This document shows, piece after piece, positions 27,651 through 38,737 of a DNA stretch of 64,000 bases; position 1 is the first letter of the stretch; every line of letters begins with the position of its first letter. The notes beneath the pieces were generated by a model that had not been told where the DNA came from, made no database searches, and worked only from the letters and a program-made list of their open reading frames with translations. The DNA is from JACTMI01 sp964618415 (GTDB taxonomy: Bacteria > Acidobacteriota > Thermoanaerobaculia > Multivoradales > JAGPDF01). Made by a program: the position numbers and the translations under genes. The stretch lies in contig CAZUAT010000006.1 of NCBI GenBank assembly GCA_964618415.1, forward strand, positions 1 through 64,000, in the 5' to 3' direction.

Positions 27651-28343
27651 ATGCTTGCGAGCCGGCCGAACGGGTGGCGCGTCGGGTGGTTCTCCCTCCT
27701 TGCGGCCTGCCTCGTGGCGGCGCCACTGGCCGCGACGGACGACGCCGCAGCGAGCCGCTTCCCGCTCACCCGTTCGAGCCGACTCGTGCTCGAGGGCAAC
27801 ACCAACCTCCACCGCTTCCGCTGCACTGCGGCCGGCCTCGAGGGGGCGATCGAGTTCGCCGCCGCCCGCGAGCCGCTGCTGGCCGCGCTGATCGCATTCG
27901 AGAGTGGTCACCCGGCGCCGGCTGACTCGGCAGGCGCCCCGCTGCCGCCCCCCCGATTCGAGCTCCGGCTGCCGATCGTCCAGCTCGACTGCGCCAGCCG
28001 CGGCATCGAGCGCGACCTGCGCCAGGCGCTCGACGCCGAGCACTATCCGCACATCCGCTTCGAGCTGACCGGCGTCGAACAGGTTCGGCGCGCCGCAGCT
28101 TCGGAGTCGATCACACTGCTCGACCTGGCCGGCGTGCTGACCCTGCGCGAGGTCTCCCGACCGGTGCGCACGACGATCACCGCCCGGCCCGCGGTCGACG
28201 GCAACTACCGCCTGACCGGTCAGCTGCCGCTGCGCATGACCGACTTCGGCATCCCGCCGCCGGTCGCCCTGTTCGGCCTGATCCGGGTCGACGACTCGCT
28301 GCTCCTGCGCTTCGACGTCGAAGTCGCCGTCGGCGCCCGCTGA
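27651..28343 (+). CDS. Second YceI-like periplasmic protein
   Basis: 230 aa with a signal peptide (residues about 12-28). LEGNTNLHRFRCTAAGLEG, LDAEHYPHIRFELTGVEQV, LRMTDFGIPPPVALFGLIRVDD match the YceI fold, with Asn replacing the first Ser of the STLH motif. Two cysteines (RFRC and QLDC) could form a disulfide. There is no clear ribosome site, so translation is likely coupled to the preceding YceI gene. Confidence 0.82.
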   Translation: MLASRPNGWRVGWFSLLAACLVAAPLAATDDAAASRFPLTRSSRLVLEGNTNLHRFRCTAAGLEGAIEFAAAREPLLAALIAFESGHPAPADSAGAPLPPPRFELRLPIVQLDCASRGIERDLRQALDAEHYPHIRFELTGVEQVRRAAASESITLLDLAGVLTLREVSRPVRTTITARPAVDGNYRLTGQLPLRMTDFGIPPPVALFGLIRVDDSLLLRFDVEVAVGAR

Positions 28344-28360
28344 CACGCCGACTCCGCCGT

Positions 28361-28400
28361 CCCACCCGGACGACCGCGCGAGAGCGGCGTTCCGGGTGGT
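28361..28400 (+). terminator. Hairpin between YceI and nrfH
   Basis: CCACCCGGA (28362-28370) pairs with TCCGGGTGG (28391-28399), and a smaller CG-rich pairing lies in the loop. No U tract follows, so it may be a weak or Rho-type stop, an mRNA stabiliser, or a boundary for separate nrfHA expression. Confidence 0.35.
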
Positions 28401-28423
28401 AGTCTGCCCGCGGACCTCCAACG

Positions 28424-28882
28424 ATGGGTGGAATCGGGCCGCTGCGGATCGGAGTGGCATTGGTCCTGGGGCTGGCGACCGGGATCGGTGCCTATACGTT
28501 CCTGTACGCCGACGGCGCGTCCTACCTGACCAACGATCCGCGCGCCTGCGCCAACTGCCACGTGATGGAGGAGCAGTTTGCGGGGTGGACGAAGTCGAGC
28601 CATCGCGCCGTGGCGGTCTGCAACGATTGTCACACTCCCCCCGGATTCGCCAACAAGTACTTCACCAAGGCCCTCAACGGCTGGAACCACTCGCTCGCCT
28701 TCACGACCGGGCGATTCCCCGAGCCGATCCGCATCACCCCGCGCAACGAGCGGGTGACCGAGGCGGCCTGCCGCAGCTGTCACCTGCCGATCGTCGAGGC
28801 GATCGACTCCCATGCGCCGGACGGCCGGGCCGGGGCGCTGTCGTGTATCCGCTGCCACCGCAACGTCGGCCATCTGCACTGA
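28424..28882 (+). CDS. nrfH: Cytochrome c nitrite reductase small subunit (quinol dehydrogenase)
   Basis: 152 aa, normal length. One N-terminal membrane anchor (about 8-27) is followed by four CxxCH haem sites: CANCH, CNDCH, CRSCH and CIRCH. It takes electrons from menaquinol and passes them to NrfA. The gene ends 27 bases before nrfA; the pair forms the membrane-bound NrfHA complex. Confidence 0.95.
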   Translation: MGGIGPLRIGVALVLGLATGIGAYTFLYADGASYLTNDPRACANCHVMEEQFAGWTKSSHRAVAVCNDCHTPPGFANKYFTKALNGWNHSLAFTTGRFPEPIRITPRNERVTEAACRSCHLPIVEAIDSHAPDGRAGALSCIRCHRNVGHLH

Positions 28883-28909
28883 TGCCGCCTGTTCCGAGAG
28901 GACTCCGCC

Positions 28910-30414
<1,505 letters not shown>

Positions 30415-30418
<4 letters not shown>

Positions 30419-31782
30419 CCGCTGACAGCGGGAGCGACGTAACCGCGAGCGCCGATCGAGCGGGTCGACTCCGACGGGTCGTCGGGCTGCCCGGAGCGGT
30501 GCTCCTCGGTCTCGGCTCGATCCTCGGCACGGGGATCTTCGTCAGCCTAGGCATCGCGGCGGGCGTCGCGGGTTCGGCCGTGATCGTCGCCGTCGCGCTG
30601 GCCGCCGTCGTCGCCGCGCTCAACGGCCTGGCGAGCGCACAACTGGCGGCGAGCCACCCGGTGAGCGGCGGCACGTACGAGTACGGCTACCGCTACCTCG
30701 GTCCCACGCCGGGCTTCGCGGCCGGCTGGGTCTTCCTCTCCGCGAAGTCGGCATCGGCCGCGACCGCGGCGCTCGGCCTGGCCGGATACCTGCTCGCCGG
30801 GCTCGGCATCACCGATCGACCGAGCCGCATCGGCGTCGCGCTGCTGGCGATCGGCGCGCTCACGGCCGTCGTGGCGGCGGGCATGCAGCGGTCCATGCTC
30901 GTCAATGCCGCGATCGTCACCGTCACCCTGCTCGCCCTCGGCGGCTTCGTGCTCGCCGGAGCGCGGGCCGCCAGCGCCGGCTTCGACGAGCACCTTGCCG
31001 GCATCTTCGACCTCGGCACGCAGGACTGGCCCGCCCTGCTGCATGCGACTGCCCTGCTGTTCGTCGCCTACACCGGCTACGGCCGCATCGCCACGCTCGG
31101 CGAGGAGATCCGGGAGCCCGGGCGCAGCATCCCGCGCGCCATCGGACTGACGCTCGTCCTCACTCTGCTGCTCTACGGCGCGGTCGCCGTGGTCGCAGTG
31201 GGCGCGGTCGGAGCCGGCGGGCTCGCGAGCGCCACCTATGTCGCGGCGGCCCCGCTCGAGCGGATCGCCCGGGGATTCGCCGGGCGCGGGATGGCGGCGC
31301 TCGTCGCAATCGGCGCCGTAACGGCGATGCTCGGCGTGCTGCTCAACCTTCTTCTGGGCCTTTCCCGCGTCGTCCTGGCGATGGCCCGGCGGGGTGACCT
31401 GCCGCACCGCCTCGCGCGCGTCGACTCCACCGCCGCATCGCCGCGGCGCGCCGTCGTGGCGACCGGAATCGGCATCGCCGCCCTCGCCGCCACCGGCGAC
31501 CTCCGGCTCACCTGGTCGTTCAGCGCGTTCACCGTCCTCATCTACTACGCGGTGACCAACCTGGCCGCGCTCCGGCTGCCGCGCGATCAGCGTCCGTACG
31601 GCGCGTGGCTTCCCGCCTGCGGTCTCGTCGCCTGTTTCGGCCTGGCGTTCTGGATCGAACGGCCGATCTGGCTGGCCGGTCTCGCCTGGATCGCAATCGG
31701 ACTGCTCGGCCGAGCCGCGATGCACCGGCTGGCACGTCGGCGGGCCGATGCTAGAGTCCCGCCTCCCCGGAATCGCGGATGA
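30415..31782 (+). CDS. APC-superfamily amino acid permease
   Basis: 455 aa with about 12 membrane helices. The first helix contains VLLGLGSILGTGIFVSLG, the APC substrate-backbone-binding GxGIF-type motif. FVAYTGYGRIATLGEEIREPGRSIPRAI is the typical helix 6-loop segment. The start is probably TTG 30415, overlapping the nrfA stop as TTGA; no ATG or GTG lies before the first helix. The substrate is not predictable. Position after nrfA suggests co-transcription rather than a shared function. Confidence 0.85.
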
Positions 31783-32516
31783 CGCTGCTGCCGACCTCTC
31801 CGTCGCGTCCCCTCCATCTCGTCCGTGCACTGCGGCACCGCCTTTCGGCGGCCCGCATCGCGCGCGGCCGGCAGCGGTTCGCCCGCGGCCACCTGGCGGG
31901 CCACGGACTCGAGATCGGAGCCCTGCACGCGCCGTTTCCCCTGCCGCCCGGCGCCACGGCGTCCTATGTCGACCGCCTGCCCGTCGACCAGCTGCGCCAC
32001 CACTACCCGGAGCTCGTCGGCGAACCGTTCGTCGAAGTCGACATCGTCGACCCCACCGGCCGGATGGCCGAGCTGCCCGAGGCTTCGCAGGCGTTCGTCC
32101 TGGCGATCCACGTCCTGGAGCATTGCGAGGATCCGCTCGGCATGCTCGCCGCCTGGCTGCGCGTGCTGCGTCCGGGAGGGGTACTGCTGCTCGCCGTTCC
32201 CGACCGGCGCTTCACCTTCGACCGACTGCGGCCGGCGACTTCGCTCGATCACCTCTTCGCGGACCGCGCGGCCGGCCGCTGCACGGCGCGCCCGCGCGCC
32301 TACGCCGAATGGGTCGCCTGCACGGAGCAGCTCCCTCCAGACCAGGCGGAAGCACGGGCACGCGAACTCGAACGAACCGACTACAGCATCCATTTCCACG
32401 TCTGGGACGCGGCCGCCCTGACCGAAATGCTGAAAGCGGTCGCAGGGGCCGAGCTCGTCAGCTTCGCCCGCAATCGGAGCGAAAATCTCGCCCTGCTGCG
32501 ACGCCCGGCGCCCTAG
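31779..32516 (+). CDS. SAM-dependent methyltransferase-like protein (class I)
   Basis: 245 aa. GLEIGALHAPFPLP (residues 43-56) resembles motif I in the family where LEIGG is followed by a non-Gly loop. VDIVDPTGRM and QAFVLAIHVLEHCEDPLGMLAAWLRVLRPGGVLLLAVPDRRFTFD carry the HVLEH and LRPGG motifs. A C-terminal DYSIHFHVWDAAALTEML follows. It resembles methyltransferases of glycan or polyketide clusters, but no such cluster is present. The ATG overlaps the permease stop (ATGA). The 3' end meets the hybrid kinase gene with a 4-base overlap. Confidence 0.8.
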   Translation: MTLLPTSPSRPLHLVRALRHRLSAARIARGRQRFARGHLAGHGLEIGALHAPFPLPPGATASYVDRLPVDQLRHHYPELVGEPFVEVDIVDPTGRMAELPEASQAFVLAIHVLEHCEDPLGMLAAWLRVLRPGGVLLLAVPDRRFTFDRLRPATSLDHLFADRAAGRCTARPRAYAEWVACTEQLPPDQAEARARELERTDYSIHFHVWDAAALTEMLKAVAGAELVSFARNRSENLALLRRPAP

Positions 32517-34993
32517 GCCCCTGGAGAGTCTGCGCCGCGCGGCGCCTCCAGGCAGTCGGCGATCGCTGCCTGCAGCTCCGCCAGCTTCGGAGGCTTGCCG
32601 AGGATTCGGTCGACGTTCGGCACCGACTCGCCCGCCGCCTCGAGTCGCTTTCCCCAGCCGGTGAGCAGGATCACCGGCGTGGACGGGGAGGCCGCCTTGA
32701 CGGCGCTGGCGACCCGCTTGCCGTCCACGTGCGGCATCCCGAGGTCGGTGATGACGATCTCGAACGGTTCGCCGCGCTCCTGTGCCGCCTGGAATGACGC
32801 CACGCCCTCGGCCCCGCCCGCGGCAGCGGTGACCGCGTGGCCGGCGGCCTCGAGCGTCCTGCTGACGGCACGCAGCACGAGCGGATCGTCGTCCACCGCC
32901 AGAATGCGGAGTCGGCCGATCGGCGCGCTGACCGCGCCGGCCTCGCGCGCCACTGCGGAGCGGACGACCGGGACCGGCAGGAGGAGGCGGAACGTCGTGC
33001 CGACTCCCGGCGCGCTGTCGACTTCGATGTCGCCACCGTGGCGCTGGACCGTCCCGTAAACCATGGCGAGGCCGAGGCCGGTGCCACGATCACCCTTGGT
33101 GGTGAAGAACGGCTCGAGACACCGGCGCCGCGTGTCCTCGTCCATCCCGACCCCGGTGTCGGTCACCTCGATCACCGCGCGCTCGGCAGCCGCCGACCCG
33201 CTGCCCTTCTCCAGGCGAGTCACGAGCCGGATCCTGCCGCCGTCCGGCATCGCGTCGACGGCGTTGAACACCAGGTTGGTGAGTGCCTCGCGCAGCTCGC
33301 TTTCGACCCCCGTGACCGCCGGATCGACCGGGTCGAGTGCCTCTTCCATCTCGACGACGACGCCGCGCTGCAGAGGAATCGCGCTCCAGCGAGCACGGGT
33401 GAGCTTGATCACCTGGCCGATCAACGGATTGAGCCGCACCGGAAGCATCCGCATCTCGGGCTCGCGCTGGCGGTAGAACTCCTTGAGGCGTGCCACGGTC
33501 TCGGCGATGTCGTCGATCGCCCGCTGACCGATTTCGAGAAACTCGCGGGCGCGATCGCTCAGGCCCGGCTCGTCCTCGAGCAGCATCTCGGTGTAGAGCG
33601 AGATCGGCGAGATGGCGTTGTTGATGTCGTGCGCGATGCCGCTCGCCATCTCGCCGAGAGCTCGCAGACGCTCCTGCTGCATCACCGTCTGCTGCGTCAT
33701 CCGCAGGTCGTCGTAAGCGCGCTGCAGCGCGCCGTGCAGCCGCGCCTGGTGGATCGCCAGCGCGACATGCTCGCCCAGCTGGCGCAGGAACTGGCACTCG
33801 TCGCTGGAGAACGCGCCCGGATCGCGGCGGGCCACCATCAGCACTCCCATGGTGTCGCTCTCGACCTGGAGCGGTGCCACGACCAGAGAGCGCAGGCCGG
33901 CTGCCGCCAGGCGCGTCGGAAAAGCGGCGCGCGAACGCGCGGTGTCTGCCTCGTGGACCAGCTCGCCGGCCACGCAGCGCACCAGGCCGTTGGTGCCGAG
34001 CGGAATCTCGCCCTCCGGCTCCACTCCGGTGCGGCCGGAGCTCTGCCGCGCCCGGTTTCCCATTCCCGCCACCGTGAGCGAGGCCGATCCCGGGTCGTAG
34101 AGGCAGGCAGCCGCGAAGTCGACCGGCAGGTCTTCCTCCAGGCTGGCAACCACGATGCCGAAAATGCTCGTCGCGTCCATCCGCTCGCCGATCGACCGCG
34201 TCAACCGGTCGAGCAGTTCGAGGTTGGCCAGCTGCGCGCGCACCTTGCCCTCCGCTGCCCGGCGGTCCCGCACTTCCGCCAGCAGGGCGCTCTCGCGCTG
34301 CTCGAGGCCGTCGAGCACGGCGTTGAAGGCGCGCGCCAGACCCGCCACCTCGTCACTGCCGCCCGCCTCGGCCCGCAACCCGTAGTCGGCCTCCTCTCCA
34401 ATCCGCTTGGCAGTGCCGGCCAGCTCGAGGATCGGCGCCGTCACCGAGTCCCGAAGGCGCACCGACAGCAGCAGCGCCAATGCCAGGGCGCCAGCGAGCG
34501 AGACGACCGCGACACCGGCGAGCCGGCGCAGGCGACCACTCAGGAAGCTCAGGTCCGACCTCAGGAGGATCGTGCCGACGCGCCGGTCGTCGAGTTCGAC
34601 CGGTCGGACCAGCGTCAGCCCGCCGTTGGCGAACGACTCGCCGACTCCGACCGGCGGCGACTTCGGCGGCCCGAGACCGGCATCGGGGCGGCTGTAGGCG
34701 GCGAACAGCTCCCCTTTGGCGTCGTACAGTCCCGCTGCCAGGACGTACGGTTCGACCTCGAGCGTCGCCAGCGTGGACTCGGCGGCCGCCGGATCCTCGA
34801 ACACGAGTGCAGCACGGGAACCGCGGGCGAGCACGTCCGCGAGCACCGTCAGGTCGCGGATCATCGTGCGCCGCAGGTCACCGCGCTCGTAGGCCCAGAA
34901 AGTCAGAAAGGCGGCCACCATCGCCGCGCACGCGACGAGCAGGATGACCAGCGACAGGCGACGCCGCAGCGGCTGGTCGCGCAGCCGCATCAC
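32513..34993 (-). CDS. Hybrid sensor histidine kinase (CHASE-like, HAMP, GAF, HisKA, HATPase, receiver)
   Basis: 826 aa. Helix 1 (about 12-31), a periplasmic sensor (about 35-155, CHASE8-like) and helix 2 (about 158-180) precede HAMP (180-235). A GAF domain (about 265-410) and HisKA with His in ASGIAHDINNAISPIS follow. HATPase_c has LVFNAVDAMPDGG, DTGVGMD and TTKGDRGTGLGLAM. The C-terminal receiver (about 700-820) has Asp in IVITDLGMPHVDG and Lys in ILGKPPK. ATG 34993 overlaps the yfiR-like stop (ATGA). The TonB receptor and YfiR-like protein upstream suggest a signalling operon. Confidence 0.93.
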   Translation of the reverse strand: MMRLRDQPLRRRLSLVILLVACAAMVAAFLTFWAYERGDLRRTMIRDLTVLADVLARGSRAALVFEDPAAAESTLATLEVEPYVLAAGLYDAKGELFAAYSRPDAGLGPPKSPPVGVGESFANGGLTLVRPVELDDRRVGTILLRSDLSFLSGRLRRLAGVAVVSLAGALALALLLSVRLRDSVTAPILELAGTAKRIGEEADYGLRAEAGGSDEVAGLARAFNAVLDGLEQRESALLAEVRDRRAAEGKVRAQLANLELLDRLTRSIGERMDATSIFGIVVASLEEDLPVDFAAACLYDPGSASLTVAGMGNRARQSSGRTGVEPEGEIPLGTNGLVRCVAGELVHEADTARSRAAFPTRLAAAGLRSLVVAPLQVESDTMGVLMVARRDPGAFSSDECQFLRQLGEHVALAIHQARLHGALQRAYDDLRMTQQTVMQQERLRALGEMASGIAHDINNAISPISLYTEMLLEDEPGLSDRAREFLEIGQRAIDDIAETVARLKEFYRQREPEMRMLPVRLNPLIGQVIKLTRARWSAIPLQRGVVVEMEEALDPVDPAVTGVESELREALTNLVFNAVDAMPDGGRIRLVTRLEKGSGSAAAERAVIEVTDTGVGMDEDTRRRCLEPFFTTKGDRGTGLGLAMVYGTVQRHGGDIEVDSAPGVGTTFRLLLPVPVVRSAVAREAGAVSAPIGRLRILAVDDDPLVLRAVSRTLEAAGHAVTAAAGGAEGVASFQAAQERGEPFEIVITDLGMPHVDGKRVASAVKAASPSTPVILLTGWGKRLEAAGESVPNVDRILGKPPKLAELQAAIADCLEAPRGADSPGA

Positions 34994-35559
34994 CGGGCCC
35001 CCCGCGTGGCGGTCCGGGTCTGCACGGGACGGCCGAGCCGCAGCAGCTCGGAACTGACCCGCAGCCCGTGGCGGCGCGCCGCCTCCGGGTTGACCTCGAA
35101 CCGGACCCGGCCGCGCTCAAGAAAAAAGTTGAAAGCGCCGCCCAGACGCGCGAAGTCCCGCACCTCGCTGACCGTCAGCGCGTAGGTCCCCTCGAATGCC
35201 TCCAGCACGTCGACCACCCGATCGGCCTCCGAAGCGGCGACGAACAGGACGTGACAGCGGGTGAGGGTTTCCGCATCGGTCGAGCGCACGGCGGCCACCG
35301 GTCGGCCGCCGATGTTCTGGTCGGCGAGCGTTTCGTCGAGCAGCATCCCGAACGGATCGTCGCCGAGCACGCAGATCCGCACTGGCGCTTCCGCGTCCTC
35401 GTACGACGAGGGGGGCCACTCGACGAAGCGCGCGAAGTTGAGCAAAAAGGCGGCCTTGACCTCGTACTCGCTCGGACCGCCGTCGGGCGGGCCGCCGAGC
35501 ATGGGCGCGCCGCACAGCAGGAGGAGTGCCATGAGAAGCCGCGCGGCCCGGCGTCGCAT
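34990..35559 (-). CDS. YfiR-family periplasmic protein (DUF4154)
   Basis: 189 aa from ATG 35559, which gives a clean signal peptide (RRR n-region, then LLMALLLLCGAP). A GTG at 35619 would add 20 residues and overlap the receptor gene by 13 bases. Family landmarks: SEYEVKAAFLLNFARFVEWP, PVRICVLGDDPFG, CHVLFVAASEADR and LGGAFNFFLERGRVRFEVNPEAARRHGLRVSSELLRL. In Pseudomonas YfiR is a periplasmic repressor of a membrane diguanylate cyclase. Here the partner is likely the hybrid kinase next door. Confidence 0.85.
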   Translation of the reverse strand: MRRRAARLLMALLLLCGAPMLGGPPDGGPSEYEVKAAFLLNFARFVEWPPSSYEDAEAPVRICVLGDDPFGMLLDETLADQNIGGRPVAAVRSTDAETLTRCHVLFVAASEADRVVDVLEAFEGTYALTVSEVRDFARLGGAFNFFLERGRVRFEVNPEAARRHGLRVSSELLRLGRPVQTRTATRGAR

Positions 35560-35606
35560 GGGTGGCCGGCGGCCGCTCGCCGGCTCGCGCGCGACCGCGA
35601 AGCGCT

Positions 35607-37592
35607 TCAGGGCCGCCACGTCAACCGCCCCGCCACAGCGCGTCGCACCACCACCCGGTTCGGGCCGGGGTAGCCGTACTCGGGGTGGTCGTCGTCGAGC
35701 AGATTGGTCCCGACCAGCTCGAACTCGACGCTCTCCGTCGCCCGCCAGCCGAGGCGCAGATCGAGTTCGGCGTAGGAGGGAACCTCCCCAACCTCCAGAC
35801 CGCTGTTGATCGGCAGCTGGTCGACCCAGCGCAGCCCCGCATCGGCCTCGAAGCCGCGCCCGAAATCGACCGCGGCATGCAGCGAGAGCTGGTGCTCCGG
35901 GTCGGCCGTCTCGTTGTGGCCATCGTTGACGTCTAAGGCGCCAGACCTGACCCGCAGGTCGTGGTCCAGCAGCGTGTAGCCGGCGCGCAGTCGGATCCGC
36001 TCACTGGCCTGCAGCCGGCCGCGCAGCTCGATGCCGCGTGACGCTCCCTCCAGATTGTTCTCGAAGAACAGCGGCAGAATCGTCGCCGGCGTCGCGCTCG
36101 TGCTGCGCAGATTCCGCCAGCTGTTGTGAAATGCCGCCACGGAACCGGTGGCTCGCGCCCCGAGGCGACCGCGGGCGCCCAGCTCCCAGGCGAGCACCGA
36201 CTCCGAGTCGAAATCCGGATTGCCGGCCAGGAGGACGAGCGGCGGCGCCGGCTGCGAAAGCTCGGTGTCGATGCGCGACGGGGTGCGCACGGCGCGCGAG
36301 ACCGCTGCCCAGACCATGCCCCGCTCGCCCGGCCGCCACCGCAGGCGCACGCTCGGCTCGGCCTCGAAGCCGGTCACGTCGTTGTGCTCGAGCTTGGTGC
36401 CGAGCGTCAGCTCGAAGGCGTCCCGGATCCGGATCTGGTCCTGCACGAACGCGCTCCAGAGCCGGTGGAGGTGGCGCGGGGGCAGGAAGGCGAGCGCGGG
36501 CGCGTTGTCCACGTCGCTCTCCCAGTACCGGAAGCCGGCGCCCCAGGTGAGCGTGTGACGCGCGCCGGCCGCCACTCGATGCTGGAAGTCGACATCCCAG
36601 GTGTCGAGCCGGTCGCGCAGCTCGCCTGCCGGAGCGAGAGGGATCCCGCCCAGGAGCAGCGCCGGGACCGGCAGGTCGACACGGGTCCGATCGACGTACG
36701 CCTGAACCGAAATCTCCGAGCCCTCGCCGCGCGCGCGCGTCCAGCGCCCGAGCAGGTTGGCCCCGCGCACCCGTGCCGTGCCACCTTCGACCAGGCCGTC
36801 GTCACCGGCGTAGAGGTCGCCCTGGAGCGTCCAGCGGTCGTTCGTGGCCGCTGTGCCGTCGACCCGGAAGCCGGTGGCGGCGCGATCCCAGCCGTCGTCC
36901 GCCGATCCGCCGCCTTCGCGCCGCTCGTCGGCATGGTCGGCGTAGCGACCCCAGATCCGGTAGTGGCCTCGCTCGCCGAGCGTCCCGCCCCACCGCACGT
37001 TCGCCATGGCCTCGAGCTGCGAGCCGACGCCTGCCTGGACGAAGGCGCCCTGGGTCTCTCCGGCAGGCCTGGAGATCACGTTGATCACGCCGTTCACTGC
37101 GTTGGCGCCCCAGACCGACCCGCCCGGGCCGCTCACCACCTCGATCCGGTCGACGTCCTCGAGGAAGACATCCTGTGCGTTCCAGAAGACGCCCGAGAAG
37201 AGCGGCGTATAGACCGACCGGCCGTCGATCAGCACCAGCATCTTGTTGGCGAGCGCGGTGTTGAACCCGCGCGCGCTGATCGCCCAGTCGTGGGAGTTCT
37301 TCTGCGCGACGGCCAGGTTGCTGGCCAGTCGCAGCGCCCGCGGGAGGGTGTCGGCGCCCGAGCGACGGATCTCGTCGTTGGGAATCACCTGGATTGCCGA
37401 CGGAGCGTCACCCAGCGCTTCGGGGCCACGCGTGACCGACGTGACCTCGATCGCCATCAGCTCTTCGAGGCTGAGCGTCGTGAGATCGGGCTCGCCACCT
37501 TCGCCGGCGAATGCCGGCGCGACCACGACAAGCCACGTCAGCAGAACGTTCGCTGCGACGCGAGTCGATCCGGACGTCCGATAGAGCACCAT
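35607..37592 (-). CDS. TonB-dependent receptor (signalling-operon type)
   Basis: 661 aa. A signal peptide ends near APAFAG. DLTTLSLEELMAIEVTSVTRGPEALGDAPSAIQVI is the start seen in receptors that neighbour YfiR and histidine kinase genes. The plug has LPRALRLASNLAVAQKNSHDWAISARGFN and VVSGPGGSVWGANAVNGVINVIS. The barrel follows to the C-terminus RLTWRP, which lacks the terminal Phe usual in such barrels. Ligand unknown. It is the promoter-proximal gene of a three-gene operon with the YfiR-like protein and the kinase. Confidence 0.9.
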   Translation of the reverse strand: MVLYRTSGSTRVAANVLLTWLVVVAPAFAGEGGEPDLTTLSLEELMAIEVTSVTRGPEALGDAPSAIQVIPNDEIRRSGADTLPRALRLASNLAVAQKNSHDWAISARGFNTALANKMLVLIDGRSVYTPLFSGVFWNAQDVFLEDVDRIEVVSGPGGSVWGANAVNGVINVISRPAGETQGAFVQAGVGSQLEAMANVRWGGTLGERGHYRIWGRYADHADERREGGGSADDGWDRAATGFRVDGTAATNDRWTLQGDLYAGDDGLVEGGTARVRGANLLGRWTRARGEGSEISVQAYVDRTRVDLPVPALLLGGIPLAPAGELRDRLDTWDVDFQHRVAAGARHTLTWGAGFRYWESDVDNAPALAFLPPRHLHRLWSAFVQDQIRIRDAFELTLGTKLEHNDVTGFEAEPSVRLRWRPGERGMVWAAVSRAVRTPSRIDTELSQPAPPLVLLAGNPDFDSESVLAWELGARGRLGARATGSVAAFHNSWRNLRSTSATPATILPLFFENNLEGASRGIELRGRLQASERIRLRAGYTLLDHDLRVRSGALDVNDGHNETADPEHQLSLHAAVDFGRGFEADAGLRWVDQLPINSGLEVGEVPSYAELDLRLGWRATESVEFELVGTNLLDDDHPEYGYPGPNRVVVRRAVAGRLTWRP

Positions 37593-37714
37593 CTTCGTGC
37601 CCTCCGTATCGGTTCACGTTTCCACCGCTCGCCGCAGTGCCGCGGACGGTCAGCTGGACGAGCGAGTGGGCTGGCGCTCGATTGTACTCGAACGTTCTCG
37701 CAGCGCCACCCCGA

Positions 37715-38737
37715 TCATCCCGCTCGCGCCGGCTCCCACGATCGCGCGAGCGTCAGCAGGCGCGACACGAGCGCGGGATAGTCGAGGCCGGCCGCAGCCG
37801 CCGCCTCGGCGAACTCCTCACCGCGCGCGATCTGGGGATTCGGATTTGCCTCGATGACGTAGGGCTGGCCGGCCGGAGTCAGTCGCAGGTCGATCCGCGC
37901 GCAGCCGTTGAGGTAGAGCACCCGGAACACGCGTCGGGCGAGCCGCTGCAGCCGGTCCTCCATCCCCTCCGGCAGGTCGTCTGCGGGGCCAATGGCGATC
38001 CCATGCCGCTCCTGATAGGCGGAGTTCCACTTCGTCCGCGCGGTTGCGATCTTGCGTGCCGATTCGGGCATGCGGTCGAAGTGCAGTTCCCACACCGGCA
38101 GCGCGCGCAGCCGCTCGTTGCCGAGCACGCCGACGTACAGCTCGCGTCCCTCGATGTAGCTCTCGACCAGCGCATCGGTGCCGCAGCTCTCGTGCACGAA
38201 CCGGATCCGATCCGCCAGCTTCTCGTCCGACTCGACCACCGAGGCCTGAGAGATGCCGATCGACGCGTCGAGCGCCAGCGACTTGACGAACAGCGGAAAG
38301 CCCAGCCGACGGGGGCGCCGGAATTGCTTCCCGCGCGGCGCGACGACGAAGTCGGCGGTGCGGATCCGGTGGTACGCGAGCAGCTTCTTGGCGACCGATT
38401 TGTCGCGCGCCAGCATGAGGCCCCGGGAGTTGCAGCCGGTGTAGTGGATCCGCTTGAGTTCGAGATAGGCGACCACGTTGTGATCGAAGTGCGCCACGTC
38501 GTCGAAGCATTCGAGCAGGTTGAACGCCACGTCGGGGGGTTCGACCTCCACCGCCCTGCGGATCGGATCGAGATCGCCGCTCACGCCGACCATCGTCACC
38601 TCGTGGCCGAGCGCCTCGAGGCACCGGGCGACGTCGTACTCGGTGCGCCAGGGGGCCGAGCGAACCTCTTCGGGAAGCGCCTCACGCGGCGGGATCAGGT
38701 GCGCGTGCACCAGCATGAGCACCTTCAAACGTTTCAC
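37715..38737 (-). CDS. ATP-grasp ligase of the D-Ala-D-Ala ligase type
   Basis: 340 aa. The N-terminal domain (VLMLVHAHLIPP) is followed by ATP-grasp landmarks: CNSRGLMLARDKSVAKKLLAYHRI, FPLFVKSLALDASIGISQASVV, LVESYIEGRELYVGVLG, and the metal-binding DLRLTPAGQPYVIEANPNPQIA. The start is GTG 38737, overlapping the metallopeptidase stop as GTGA. It is larger and more divergent than cell-wall Ddl and sits with two peptidase genes, so it probably ligates an amino acid or peptide other than D-Ala-D-Ala. The reaction is inferred from fold only. Confidence 0.85.
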   Translation of the reverse strand: MKRLKVLMLVHAHLIPPREALPEEVRSAPWRTEYDVARCLEALGHEVTMVGVSGDLDPIRRAVEVEPPDVAFNLLECFDDVAHFDHNVVAYLELKRIHYTGCNSRGLMLARDKSVAKKLLAYHRIRTADFVVAPRGKQFRRPRRLGFPLFVKSLALDASIGISQASVVESDEKLADRIRFVHESCGTDALVESYIEGRELYVGVLGNERLRALPVWELHFDRMPESARKIATARTKWNSAYQERHGIAIGPADDLPEGMEDRLQRLARRVFRVLYLNGCARIDLRLTPAGQPYVIEANPNPQIARGEEFAEAAAAAGLDYPALVSRLLTLARSWEPARAG

